Below are positions 51,662-60,864 of a stretch of DNA of 64,000 bases, one piece after another. Numbering within the stretch: position 1 is the first letter of the stretch; every line of letters begins with the position of its first letter. This stretch comes from Emticicia agri (GTDB lineage Bacteria; Bacteroidota; Bacteroidia; Cytophagales; Spirosomataceae). Location: the NCBI RefSeq assembly GCF_004168285.1, contig NZ_SEWF01000025.1, positions 1-64,000 of the forward strand, in the 5' to 3' direction. The notes beneath the pieces were generated by a model. That model did no database searches, was not told the origin of the DNA, and worked only from the letters and a program-made list of their open reading frames with translations. A program made the position numbers and the translations under genes.

Positions 51662-52942
51662 TTATTTCTCCTTATAAATCTTCCCATCTTTCATCACAAG
51701 TGCCACATTCATCATAGCTTTGGCATCTTTCAGAGGGTCACCCTCTACAGCTACTATATCAGCTAACTTACCTTTTTCTACTGAACCCAATTCTGATTTC
51801 ATGCCTAAAATTTCAGCATTCACAATGGTAGCAGATTTAATGGCTTCCATCATGGGCATACCTCCTTCTACCATATACTGAAACTCTTTGGCATTGTATC
51901 CATGCGGAAATACGCCTGCATCGGTTCCGAATGCTACTTTTACACCTGCTTTATAGGCTTTGGCAAAGGTTTCGGCTATTTGTTTAGCGGTTTCAATCGC
52001 TTTTGGCACAACCAACGGATGATAGTATCCCGGTACTTTTACCGAATCACCTACGGTTTTTCCGGCTATGATAGTTGGCACATAATAAGCTCCATGTTTT
52101 TTAAAGAGGGCAATAGCCTCGTCGTCCATAAAAGTACCGTGTTCAATAGTGGTTACTCCGGCTTTAATGGCACGCTTCATACCCTCGGCACCATGCGCAT
52201 GGGCAGCCACATGAAAACCATAATCTTTGGCTGTTGCTACTATTGCCGAGATTTCGTCTTCTGTAAATTGTGGACCTTTACCATTTTTCGCAATACTCAA
52301 TACCCCTCCGGTTGCCGTAATCTTGATACAGTCTGAGCCATCTTTATATCGCTGACGTACGGCCTGACGGCCTTCTTCCGGGCTATCAACTACGCCATTG
52401 GTTACATAATCCGGTACTGTGTAGGTATTACTGATGCCATTGGTTGGGTCGCCGTGACCTCCGGTAGTAGCAATGGTACGACCAGCCGTAAAAATTCTTG
52501 GCCCTACTACCAAGCCCTTGTTAATGGCATTGCGGATAGAAATATTTACCCCACTACCACCTAAATCTCTTACGGTTGTAAAACCTGCCATGAGCGTAGT
52601 AGCGGCATACTTCTGCGATTCAAACGCCACATCAGCCATGTTGCTGCTCATGCGTTTCAAATATTGGTCTTTGCTGGTTTCGCTTTCAATATGTACGTGC
52701 ATATCAATCCAGCCCGGCATTACGGTTCTGGTTTTCATATCCACCACTTTATCGCTTGTCTGCGCAGGAGTATAGCCATTCTGTACTTCTGTGATACGAT
52801 TTTTTTCTACAATAATCGTTACCTGCGACTTAGGCGCATTGCTGATACCATCTATCAGGGTACCACAATGAATAAGGGTGCGTTGGGAAAATGTTGACGA
52901 AGATACCCCCAACAAGAGGGCTAACAGGTAGTTTTTCTTCAT
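51662..52942 (-). CDS. Exported amidohydrolase (imidazolonepropionase/prolidase-like)
   Basis: 426 residues with signal peptide (SSSTFSQ). Metal-dependent amidohydrolase barrel: PGWIDMHVHIESETS (His82, His84), DCIKITATGGVLS (carboxylated Lys type), HAHGAEGMKRAIKAGVTTIEHGTFMDDEA (His ligands) and FGTDAGVFPHG (catalytic Asp). Close to the family that includes Xaa-Pro or Xaa-Arg dipeptidases with secreted members. Substrate unknown. Terminators bound it on its downstream side. Confidence 0.9.
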   Translation of the reverse strand: MKKNYLLALLLGVSSSTFSQRTLIHCGTLIDGISNAPKSQVTIIVEKNRITEVQNGYTPAQTSDKVVDMKTRTVMPGWIDMHVHIESETSKDQYLKRMSSNMADVAFESQKYAATTLMAGFTTVRDLGGSGVNISIRNAINKGLVVGPRIFTAGRTIATTGGHGDPTNGISNTYTVPDYVTNGVVDSPEEGRQAVRQRYKDGSDCIKITATGGVLSIAKNGKGPQFTEDEISAIVATAKDYGFHVAAHAHGAEGMKRAIKAGVTTIEHGTFMDDEAIALFKKHGAYYVPTIIAGKTVGDSVKVPGYYHPLVVPKAIETAKQIAETFAKAYKAGVKVAFGTDAGVFPHGYNAKEFQYMVEGGMPMMEAIKSATIVNAEILGMKSELGSVEKGKLADIVAVEGDPLKDAKAMMNVALVMKDGKIYKEK

Positions 52943-52984
52943 TGATGAGTTTAGTTTAGGTATGGTGTAAATATAAATAAAAAA

Positions 52985-53007
52985 GCCTCTCTGTTACGCA
53001 GAGAGGC
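52985..53007 (-). terminator. Rho-independent terminator
   Basis: 9-bp perfect stem GCCTCTCTG/CAGAGAGGC with TTACG loop, next to an A-run on the plus strand (U-tract for leftward transcription). It follows the DUF4920 gene. Confidence 0.75.
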
Positions 53008-53026
53008 CTAAATTTTTATCATATCG

Positions 53027-53482
53027 TTAGTTCTTCGGCACTAATACGCCGTTAGCTACGAAAGTAAGTTCTGTTTTAGGCTCTGTAATTTTGGCAATTT
53101 CTTCTTTGCTTTTACCACCATCTTCGGCATAGTGGCGAAGTTCGTCAACCGAGGTAGTTTTGGTTTTGGCATTGCCTTCAAATACGACTGTTTTGCCTGC
53201 TATATCTTTTGGTACAAAAAAACCATAGTCTTTAAAAGTAACACGCATGGTCTGGCCATCTGCCAATTTTACTTTCATCCAGCAGCCTTTTACCTGGCAT
53301 ACTGATTCAACTACGCCTGATACTTTGCTTTCAAAGGCAGGTGTTTCTTTGGCTTTCTGATTTAGTTCTGTGGCGGCAATAGCACCATTAGCTTCAATTT
53401 TTTCGCCGAAACTGTCAAATTTTTGTCCAAACGAAATGTTTGCAATTAATACAATAACAAGAATTGAAATGAGTTTTTTCAT
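53027..53482 (-). CDS. DUF4920 domain-containing exported protein
   Basis: The ATG at 53482 (MKKLISILV) begins a signal peptide ending SFGQ; about 151 residues. The DUF4920 OB-like domain holds FESKVSGVVESVCQVKGCWMKVKLADGQTMRVTFKDYGFFVPKDIAGKTVVFEG, with CQxKGCW cysteines suited to metal binding. Small periplasmic protein of unknown role, common in Bacteroidota. Single-gene transcript. Confidence 0.88.
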   Translation of the reverse strand: MKKLISILVIVLIANISFGQKFDSFGEKIEANGAIAATELNQKAKETPAFESKVSGVVESVCQVKGCWMKVKLADGQTMRVTFKDYGFFVPKDIAGKTVVFEGNAKTKTTSVDELRHYAEDGGKSKEEIAKITEPKTELTFVANGVLVPKN

Positions 53483-53631
53483 TGTTGAGAATTTTAAGTG
53501 ATGATAAAATTGATTAAACTTTTTTAAATACATAACTGTCAATCGTAAGATTTTATCAACGTAACATTTTTAAAAACAGCAAATATGAATATTTATTATA
53601 TTTTAACTACAAAGTTAAATCAAAAAACTGA

Positions 53632-56600
53632 TTAATCAATAACTGTTACCCAACCTTTGCAATTAGAACCTGACGGTGTGCTGAAGATGTAATAATAGGT
53701 ACCTGATGGAATATCTTTCCCCCAGTCGTTCTGATAATCCTTCGACGCATAAATCAGTTTACCATAACGGTTATAAATATCTATGGTTACATCTTTAAAG
53801 CCCGTTACGAAGTTATCGTTTTTTCCGTCATTATTGGGGGTTATCACATTCGGCACTTTCCCTTCATTTTCCGGAATATCAATATTTTTTGTTACAGACA
53901 ATTCACAGCCAATCTTATTATAGGCTTTAAGTGTAACCTGAAAAGTACCGCCTTTGCTATATCGGTAGCTTTGCGGTATCAATCCACTCAAGGTATCAGC
54001 ATTGCCCATACCCCACTTAAATTCAGCAGCATTCTGGGTTTTGTTTGTGAAAGTCAACTCATAAGGCTTTGTACAATCTTGCGTAATAGAATAATCAAAA
54101 TCAGGTTTGAATGAATCATCAATTTTCACGGTTACGGTTCGGGTTGGTTTACAACCATCAGGGTATTCACAGGTTACCGTATAAATACTGGTTTGCTTAG
54201 GTGTAACTGTAATACTGGTACCCGACGAATTCTGTATACCCGGCCCTGACCATGTAAATTTGGTACCATATCCGGTAGCCTTTAATTCCACACTCTCCCC
54301 TGCGCATATTTCTTTACCACCATTGGCCAGAAAATCGGGCTTATTGTCTTCTACTTTAACGGTTACTTCCTTATTAACAGTACACCCTTCTTTTTCAATC
54401 ACTACATTATATTCAGTCGTACTCTGAGGGGTAGCCACCGGATTGGCAATACCTGCATTATTTAAACTGGCCGACGGAGACCATGTATATTTTTCGCCAC
54501 CCTCTGCCATTAACTGAACGGGCGAATTAGGGCACACAAGCGTATCACCACTTGCTTTGGCTACAAAGCCTTTTACCAAAAAAGTTTTTACCGTAGAATC
54601 GGTTACGCGGCAGGTGATTTTATTAAAAATGCGTAATTTAATGGTATAAGTACCCGGTGTAGTAAAGTTATACAATAACATATCTTTTGTTCGGGTTATT
54701 ACCTTTTCATTAATCACCCATTCGTAGGTTTTTGCGCCTTTACTCAGGTCATAAAAGTTAATTTTGGCAGGCGCACATACTTCGGTTATCAGGCGGTTGG
54801 CTTCATTCTTGATTTCGAAATCGGCTTTCAAAGCATCAATTTCAAATTTAAAAGCAGCCATGTTACAGTTGGTACTCTGGTGTTTAGGTTGCCAGGCGTT
54901 TTTTATAGGAAAAGTAGCAATCTGGTCTTCTCCTCTCGATAAACAAGCACAGGCACTATGGTAAATGTAGCCATGCTTATCAAATCGGCAGGTACCTCCG
55001 TCCACATGGTCGCCTACTTCTCCTGATGCGTCTTTAGGCGCAGCAGAACCAAAAAAAGTAGCATAGAGTAATGACTTAGCGTTTTTCTCTAAAATCATCA
55101 GATAAAAATTACTGCCTGTTGTAGTAGCCTGATAGGCATCTTGCGTAACAGGCAACCCGGTAGTAGTACTAAAGCGGTTAAGATTTTTGGTAGCCGACGA
55201 ATTTACCTTACCTCCCCAACCTGCCAGATAAATATTACCACAATCGTTTACCAGAAAAGCGGTAGGTACAATATCAATACGACCTCTGCCTCGGCTTGCA
55301 CCTACAACCGTAGAAAAAATAGTTTTTGACAGGTTCTTATCCAAACAATGAACAAATTGGCCGCTATTGGCATTACTATACACATCGCCCGATACCGGAT
55401 AATCGCCCTGGGTAAGGCCAAAGACATACACATTATCTTCAGTGTCTATTTCTAAAAAGAAGTTGGCGTCTGCCTCCTCTGTACCCATATAAGTCAATTG
55501 CTCCTTCACACCCGAAGCACTGAATTTAGCAATGAATCCATCACCACTCCCCGAATAGGTTTTACCGTGCACGCCTGAAGTAGTAGAGAGGTTTGCACTA
55601 AAGGTTTGTCCGCATACATATACTTTCCCGGCATCATCAACTTTTATTCCGTATGCTCCCTCAAAATTATTCCCTCCCAGATAAGTACTCCATAAAAGTT
55701 GTGAACAGGTAGGGTTTAGTTTACAGATTACCGCATCATACCCTGCACCTTTGGTTGGCTGACTTGCTTTTACCACCGGAAAATCGGTTGAGGCAGTGAT
55801 AGAGGCAAAGTAAATATTATCGTCTTTGTCAACCACTACTTCACCGCGAAACTCATCGCCATAATTTTTGATAATCAGCGCACGGGTATCGTTAAAACCA
55901 TCGTTAGCCCTACCGCCTATATAAGTACTGCCTACCAATTTTTTGCCATCGGTGCTTAGTACTGCCACAAAAATATCACTGCCCCGTTCAAAACCTATCC
56001 CTGTAAAATTGGGGTCTTCGTCAGCTGTCGATACCGAACCATACACGCCAAAAAGGCTTCCGCCTGCGTGCCTGTTCTGGTAAGAAGCATTCGTAGTCGG
56101 AAAATTGCTTGAAGCCGTGGTTCCAAAAATAACCAGTTCACCTTTAGAGTTGGCAATCAGGCTATGAGGCACGTCAGAAGCGTCGCCTCCTAAATAAGTA
56201 GCATAGATTAACTGCGAACCAGTTCCCGCAAATTTCATAATCACTACATCTGTAATGCCATAGCCCTTCACATTGTTCATGCCGTTAGGCATACTGCCCG
56301 GGTCGGCATTTACCTGAAAAGCTCCATTGGTAACCGGAAATTCGCCACCAAAAACAGACCCCCCTGCAAACAGATTTCCATCGGCATCGTAGGTAGCTGT
56401 TTGTGCCCAGTTGTCTGACTTTGAGCCTGAGTAGGTCGAAAAAACCAATTCGGGGTCTATGGTAAGCGGTTGAGATGATTCATAATTTTCGGGGAACTCA
56501 AATTGTACTTCATTATTTTTTAGTCTGAATCCCGACTGGACGTCTCGGGTTTTACCTCCTATTACCTGAAATGAATAAGGCTCAAACTCGGTTACAGTAT

Positions 56601-57186
56601 TGACCGAGGTACGATAGCTTAATTTTTTATGCTGTATGCTCAGTTCGTCTAAACCCACATATTTCATTCTGATTTTAGATACATCAGCCTTTGGTTTGAC
56701 AATGTATTCATATTTGAGCGATTGGTCGAAGCTGTAGAGTTTAAAATCAATGTCGGGGTAAATATCTTTCAGATAAATTTCGTCGTAGGCCGATACATTT
56801 CCCCGCCATTTGCTTTGGTCGTTGCCAATAAAGAAGTTATAAACTGTCTCACTTTTACCTGCTGTTTCAATTTTAGGAGAAGCGTTGGCTTCCTGAAAAG
56901 TCATTTCAAAAGCGTGTCCTTTAATAGGTCCAGGGGCTACTCTTGCGCCTTTATCGTCTTTTATTCCACCACCATGTAAAGCTGCCAGTGCTTTGGTATC
57001 AAAAAAAACGTATTGTAAGCCTGTACGTTTTACCAATAAATATCCGCCCGGAATCTCTGCCTTAAAAAGTACTGATGCCTCCCATTGTCCTTCATTACGA
57101 ATAAACTTGACTGATTTATCAGGGGCGGCATTTGACTCAGCAACTGCTACAATGAAGAAACAAAAAAAGTAAAAATATTTCATCAC
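53632..57186 (-). CDS. Large T9SS cargo with SBBP-repeat propeller, PKD-like domains and type B sorting domain
   Basis: 1184 residues with signal peptide (AVAESNAA). DUF7948-type N-terminal region (about 20-240, FIRNEGQWEASVLFKA), then SBBP beta-propeller repeats (about 250-790, YDADGNLFAGGSVFGGEFPVT, GSTYIGGRANDGFN, STYLGGNNFEGAYGIKVDDAGKVYVCGQT). Four Ig/PKD-like domains span about 800-1110. The C-terminal CHU_C/type B sorting domain (NVITPNNDGKNDNFVTGF to GTYYYIFSTPSGSNCKGWVTVID) ends the protein. It should be secreted by the type IX system and anchored at the surface; adhesive or structural function likely. Confidence 0.92.
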   Translation of the reverse strand: MMKYFYFFCFFIVAVAESNAAPDKSVKFIRNEGQWEASVLFKAEIPGGYLLVKRTGLQYVFFDTKALAALHGGGIKDDKGARVAPGPIKGHAFEMTFQEANASPKIETAGKSETVYNFFIGNDQSKWRGNVSAYDEIYLKDIYPDIDFKLYSFDQSLKYEYIVKPKADVSKIRMKYVGLDELSIQHKKLSYRTSVNTVTEFEPYSFQVIGGKTRDVQSGFRLKNNEVQFEFPENYESSQPLTIDPELVFSTYSGSKSDNWAQTATYDADGNLFAGGSVFGGEFPVTNGAFQVNADPGSMPNGMNNVKGYGITDVVIMKFAGTGSQLIYATYLGGDASDVPHSLIANSKGELVIFGTTASSNFPTTNASYQNRHAGGSLFGVYGSVSTADEDPNFTGIGFERGSDIFVAVLSTDGKKLVGSTYIGGRANDGFNDTRALIIKNYGDEFRGEVVVDKDDNIYFASITASTDFPVVKASQPTKGAGYDAVICKLNPTCSQLLWSTYLGGNNFEGAYGIKVDDAGKVYVCGQTFSANLSTTSGVHGKTYSGSGDGFIAKFSASGVKEQLTYMGTEEADANFFLEIDTEDNVYVFGLTQGDYPVSGDVYSNANSGQFVHCLDKNLSKTIFSTVVGASRGRGRIDIVPTAFLVNDCGNIYLAGWGGKVNSSATKNLNRFSTTTGLPVTQDAYQATTTGSNFYLMILEKNAKSLLYATFFGSAAPKDASGEVGDHVDGGTCRFDKHGYIYHSACACLSRGEDQIATFPIKNAWQPKHQSTNCNMAAFKFEIDALKADFEIKNEANRLITEVCAPAKINFYDLSKGAKTYEWVINEKVITRTKDMLLYNFTTPGTYTIKLRIFNKITCRVTDSTVKTFLVKGFVAKASGDTLVCPNSPVQLMAEGGEKYTWSPSASLNNAGIANPVATPQSTTEYNVVIEKEGCTVNKEVTVKVEDNKPDFLANGGKEICAGESVELKATGYGTKFTWSGPGIQNSSGTSITVTPKQTSIYTVTCEYPDGCKPTRTVTVKIDDSFKPDFDYSITQDCTKPYELTFTNKTQNAAEFKWGMGNADTLSGLIPQSYRYSKGGTFQVTLKAYNKIGCELSVTKNIDIPENEGKVPNVITPNNDGKNDNFVTGFKDVTIDIYNRYGKLIYASKDYQNDWGKDIPSGTYYYIFSTPSGSNCKGWVTVID

Positions 57187-57410
57187 AATCCGTTTTGATA
57201 GCGAGGTTAAAAGTAGGTCAAAATTTGTTTAATGAAGAAGTGGACTTTTTAAGTACAGCAGATTTTTTCAGCTAAATTACATTATATTTTTCAGATAACA
57301 GCAATATTCACCATTAAAAAATATAACGTAATTCTGAAAGGCAATGCTGTTTTAAAAATCGTTTTCTACAAAGCTCCAACTGTTAAATCTCCATTCACCT
57401 GAATAAAAAC

Positions 57411-58787
57411 CTATAAATGAGGCACTGTAACTTCAAATACGCTTCCTTTTCCTATCTGACTCTGCACCTCAATTTTCCCCTGATGAATATCAATTATCCG
57501 GCGACACACCGACAAGCCTATTCCGTGTCCACGATACCCTGAGGCATTATGCGTACGATAGAACGGCTCAAAAATTTTACTTAGTTCACTCTCCGGAATC
57601 CCTATGCCATTATCTTTTACGGCCACAATACATTGTTTTTCGTTAAATCGTATTTTTACCTCTGCCTCGTGATCCATAGAGTATTTACAGGCATTATCTA
57701 ATAAATTGGTAAAAACCGTCAGTAAAAGTGCTTCATTACCATTTACGGTTACCCATTCGTCATCATCAGGTATCTCGTCAAAGTCAACAGTAATTTTATA
57801 ATCAGCATTCAGGCTCATGATTTCTTCCTGCGCCTTAAACAATATCTCGTCAATACGGGTAGGCTTCAGAGCCATACTATTCTCACGGTTCTCTGATTTT
57901 GCCAGTTGCAACAAGCCATTGGTCAATTGTATCAGGCGTTGCGTATCAGTCAATAATGATTTAAGTACATTTTTATATTCGTCGGTTGTCCGTTCATTCT
58001 CTAAAGCAATCTGAATCTCTGATTTAAGGGCAGCTAAAGGTGTACGCAATTCGTGCGAGGCATTGGAAACAAAACTTTTCTGGAGTTCAAAAGAAGTTTC
58101 CAACCGCTCTAACATTCGATTAAAGTTATTGGCCAGTTGCGCTATCTCATCTTTATTATTACCCACATTGAGTTTTTGTTTCAGATTATAAGCGGTTATA
58201 TTGGTAATCTCCTCATTGATTTCAGCAATAGGCTTGAGTGATTGTCCGGCAAAAATAATCCCTAAGATAATTGTAAGCGTGATACCTATCACAAAGCTCG
58301 TTATCAATGTATCTCTGATATTCTGTAGTTTTTCTTTTCCATAAATATCAGTGGCCTGGGCTATTACCACATAAGATTTATTGTTTTCATCAGTATATAA
58401 TGCTCCTGTAGCCTGATTGTCCCAATCACTGGTTTCAACGTATTCCTGTTGCCTTACCCGTTTCAGGAAAGACGGGTTATAATAAATAGAATCAGCTTCA
58501 TAGCTGGCGTACACCAATTCATCTTTATCATTAAACATTAACACCTTTTCTACATTCAGCTTTCCTAAAATAGACTTATTGGCATCACGTAGCTTTCGCT
58601 TATCTTTCTCAGTGATTTTTAATTCTTTAAGCAGTTGAGCAGTCAGAAGTCCTCTATCGTGCAGACGATTATAAAACTCCTTTTTTCTGAAATTTTCGGA
58701 AGTATAATAGACAGCTAAAGAGAAAATAATCAGAATACAAGCGATTATTATCGTAAATTGTATGGCTATCTTGGTACGTATTTGCAT
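57411..58787 (-). CDS. Sensor histidine kinase (HAMP-HisKA-HATPase)
   Basis: 458 residues. Two membrane helices (about 8-30 and 160-182) flank a periplasmic sensor; HAMP (about 185-240), HisKA (FVSNASHELRTPLAALKSEIQ, phospho-His) and HATPase (VFTNLLDNACKYS, VKDNGIGIPESELSKIFEPFYR, GHGIGLSVCRRI) follow. It is an OmpR-type partner kinase, but no response regulator is next to it within the window. It is divergent from the MBL gene, whose ATG is 81 bp away. Confidence 0.92.
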   Translation of the reverse strand: MQIRTKIAIQFTIIIACILIIFSLAVYYTSENFRKKEFYNRLHDRGLLTAQLLKELKITEKDKRKLRDANKSILGKLNVEKVLMFNDKDELVYASYEADSIYYNPSFLKRVRQQEYVETSDWDNQATGALYTDENNKSYVVIAQATDIYGKEKLQNIRDTLITSFVIGITLTIILGIIFAGQSLKPIAEINEEITNITAYNLKQKLNVGNNKDEIAQLANNFNRMLERLETSFELQKSFVSNASHELRTPLAALKSEIQIALENERTTDEYKNVLKSLLTDTQRLIQLTNGLLQLAKSENRENSMALKPTRIDEILFKAQEEIMSLNADYKITVDFDEIPDDDEWVTVNGNEALLLTVFTNLLDNACKYSMDHEAEVKIRFNEKQCIVAVKDNGIGIPESELSKIFEPFYRTHNASGYRGHGIGLSVCRRIIDIHQGKIEVQSQIGKGSVFEVTVPHL

Positions 58788-58867
58788 ATTTGGGTTTGTA
58801 TTCGGGTATTTATCACATACCTGACATTCTTACAACGAAGGTTTTCATCTCAAATTTAGTAAAGAAT

Positions 58868-59701
58868 ATGCAAATTCATGTTATTGACGCAGGACATTTC
58901 AGATTAGATGGGGGAGCTATGTTTGGCGTAGTGCCCAAGACCATCTGGCAAAAGCAGATACCTGCTGACGAAAACAATTTGTGTAGCTGGAAAATGCGTT
59001 GTCTGTTGGTAAATACCGGACAACAACTTATTTTAATTGACAGCGGCATGGGAGATAAACAGGATGCCAAATGGATGGGCTATTATTACAGACATGGCGA
59101 CGGAGACCTGATTCAATCGATAAAAAAAGCCGGATACTCTCCCGATGAAATTACTGATGTGCTTTGTACGCATCTGCATTTCGACCATTGTGGTGGAAGT
59201 GTGAAATGGAATACGGCAAAAGATAGACTGGAATTAACATTCCCGAATGCCAAGTACTGGACACACTCGGCACATTGGGAGTCGGCCATGCACCCTAACC
59301 CACGAGAGAAAGCTACGTTTTTGAAAGAAAACATCTTGCCCATGCAAGAAACAGGTGCTTTACATTTTACAGACAAAGAAGAAAAAACCTTTGGCAATGC
59401 CATAGAGTTATTATATGCTGACGGCCATACCGAAAAGATGATTATGCCCAAAATAAAACAAGGAGAAAATACGTATTTATTCATTGCTGACACTATTCCG
59501 TCGCACGCGCATGTGCCGATTCCCTATGTGATGGGCTATGACATACGCCCCTTGCAGACCATGAGCGAAAAAGAACAACTCTTAAAGCAAGTGGCCGATA
59601 ATAACTGGACAATCATCTTCGACCATGACCCTGTGCATGATGCGGCGCATATACACCTGACTGAAAAAGGATATAGGGTAGCAGATTTGTTTAATTTGTA
59701 G
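58868..59701 (+). CDS. MBL-fold metallo-hydrolase
   Basis: The ATG at 58868 (MQIHVIDAGHF) is chosen over an in-frame start at 58790 that would overlap the divergent promoter. About 277 residues. Metallo-beta-lactamase motif THLHFDHCGG, then LLYADGHTEKM (histidine ligand), IADTIPSHAH and FDHDP near the end. It belongs to a cytoplasmic lactonase-like group with two-metal sites. A role in acyl-homoserine-lactone breakdown is possible for this group but not shown. Confidence 0.88.
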   Translation: MQIHVIDAGHFRLDGGAMFGVVPKTIWQKQIPADENNLCSWKMRCLLVNTGQQLILIDSGMGDKQDAKWMGYYYRHGDGDLIQSIKKAGYSPDEITDVLCTHLHFDHCGGSVKWNTAKDRLELTFPNAKYWTHSAHWESAMHPNPREKATFLKENILPMQETGALHFTDKEEKTFGNAIELLYADGHTEKMIMPKIKQGENTYLFIADTIPSHAHVPIPYVMGYDIRPLQTMSEKEQLLKQVADNNWTIIFDHDPVHDAAHIHLTEKGYRVADLFNL

Positions 59702-59737
59702 GTATTTTAAAAGGTATAAGCGTTCTATAGAAAAAAT

Positions 59738-59834
59738 TTACCACAATGTACACAAAGAACACGGGGACACCCAGTCGATGTTACACAATTGATTACTTAG
59801 TGTAACATTGTAATTTCTCTACACATGGTGGCAA
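59738..59834. repeat. Palindromic repeat, family C copy 2
   Basis: TTACCACAATGTACA (59738) and its inverted end (CACATGGTGGCAA at the right), with an inner pair GATGTTACAC/GTGTAACATTG. Its right end GTGGCAAAATAAA lies 41 bp upstream of the patatin start, the same arrangement as copy 1. Confidence 0.8.
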
Positions 59835-59874
59835 AATAAAAGTAGCACATTTTATTTTATAAATTCTGAACTGC

Positions 59875-60633
59875 ATGAAAATAGGATTAGCACTTTCGGG
59901 TGGAGGTAGCCGGGGTTTTGCGCATTTAGGGGTTATCAAAGCATTAGATGAATTAGGTTTAAAACCGAGCATGATTACAGGTACAAGTGCAGGCTCAATT
60001 GTAGGGGCTATGATAGCCGCCGGATATTCTCCTGACTACGCTTTTGAAGCCATTGCTTCTGCGGGTATTTTCAGTCACTTAAAGTTTGCTTTCAATCGCT
60101 TTGGCTTATTTAAGCTCGAAAAGGCCGAAGAATTATTCTTGAAATTTATTCCACATAATTCATTTGAAGAACTTAAAATGCCTCTGACAATCTGTGCGAC
60201 TGACCTTGAAGCCGGAGAACCCGTTTATTTTAATGAGGGCGAATTAGCCAAACCTATTTTAGCCTCTTGTTGCCTGCCTGGGATATTTGAGCCTATCCGT
60301 TATCAAGGCAGAACGCTTATTGATGGAGGTGTAACCGATAATCTGCCAATTGGGCCATTGGAACAATGCTGTGATTTTATTATCGGGGTAAATGTGATGC
60401 CTGTCAATAACAATGCGGCCATTAACTCTGTAAAAGATGTGTTAATGAAAAGCCTTTTTATAGCCATCCGAAACAATTCAGGCGACAAATTGAAACGTTG
60501 CGATATTGGTATTGAACCTCATGAGATTTACCGTTATAATGGCTTGAATATGTCGAAAGCCAAAGAAATGTTTCAATTAGGCTATGAAAGCGCCCTGCGT
60601 GAGTGTGAAGAGAAACTGTCGAAGATACTATAA
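59875..60633 (+). CDS. Patatin-like phospholipase
   Basis: 252 residues without signal peptide. Oxyanion loop GGGSRGF (9-15), nucleophile elbow GTSAGS (Ser38) and catalytic Asp150 in LIDGGVTDN complete the Ser-Asp dyad. Similar to bacterial RssA/YchK-type hydrolases. Expected to act as a cytoplasmic or membrane-associated lipid acyl hydrolase. A family A repeat begins directly after the stop. Confidence 0.9.
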   Translation: MKIGLALSGGGSRGFAHLGVIKALDELGLKPSMITGTSAGSIVGAMIAAGYSPDYAFEAIASAGIFSHLKFAFNRFGLFKLEKAEELFLKFIPHNSFEELKMPLTICATDLEAGEPVYFNEGELAKPILASCCLPGIFEPIRYQGRTLIDGGVTDNLPIGPLEQCCDFIIGVNVMPVNNNAAINSVKDVLMKSLFIAIRNNSGDKLKRCDIGIEPHEIYRYNGLNMSKAKEMFQLGYESALRECEEKLSKIL

Positions 60634-60696
60634 TGTATCACGTTTTTTTAAATCGTACTCATATCCAATATTGAGCAATGATTTAAAAAAATCACC
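60634..60696. repeat. Palindromic repeat, family A copy 3 (shortened)
   Basis: Left end TGTATCACG...AAATCGT (60634-60656) matches copy 2; the right arm (TGATTTAAAAAAATCA, 60679-60694) has diverged. It starts at the first base after the patatin stop. Confidence 0.65.
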
Positions 60697-60864
60697 TGGA
60701 GGCAGTATATATTATACCACCAAATAATAAAATAAACACCATCACATCAAATCATTTACTATTTTTGGCATTAAATTAGATAATTTTTTAAGCGGACAAT
60801 CGTTTAAAATGGGGATATTGACTTTAGTCGATTCAGACGTATTACCGCAAAAATCTATTCAGAA

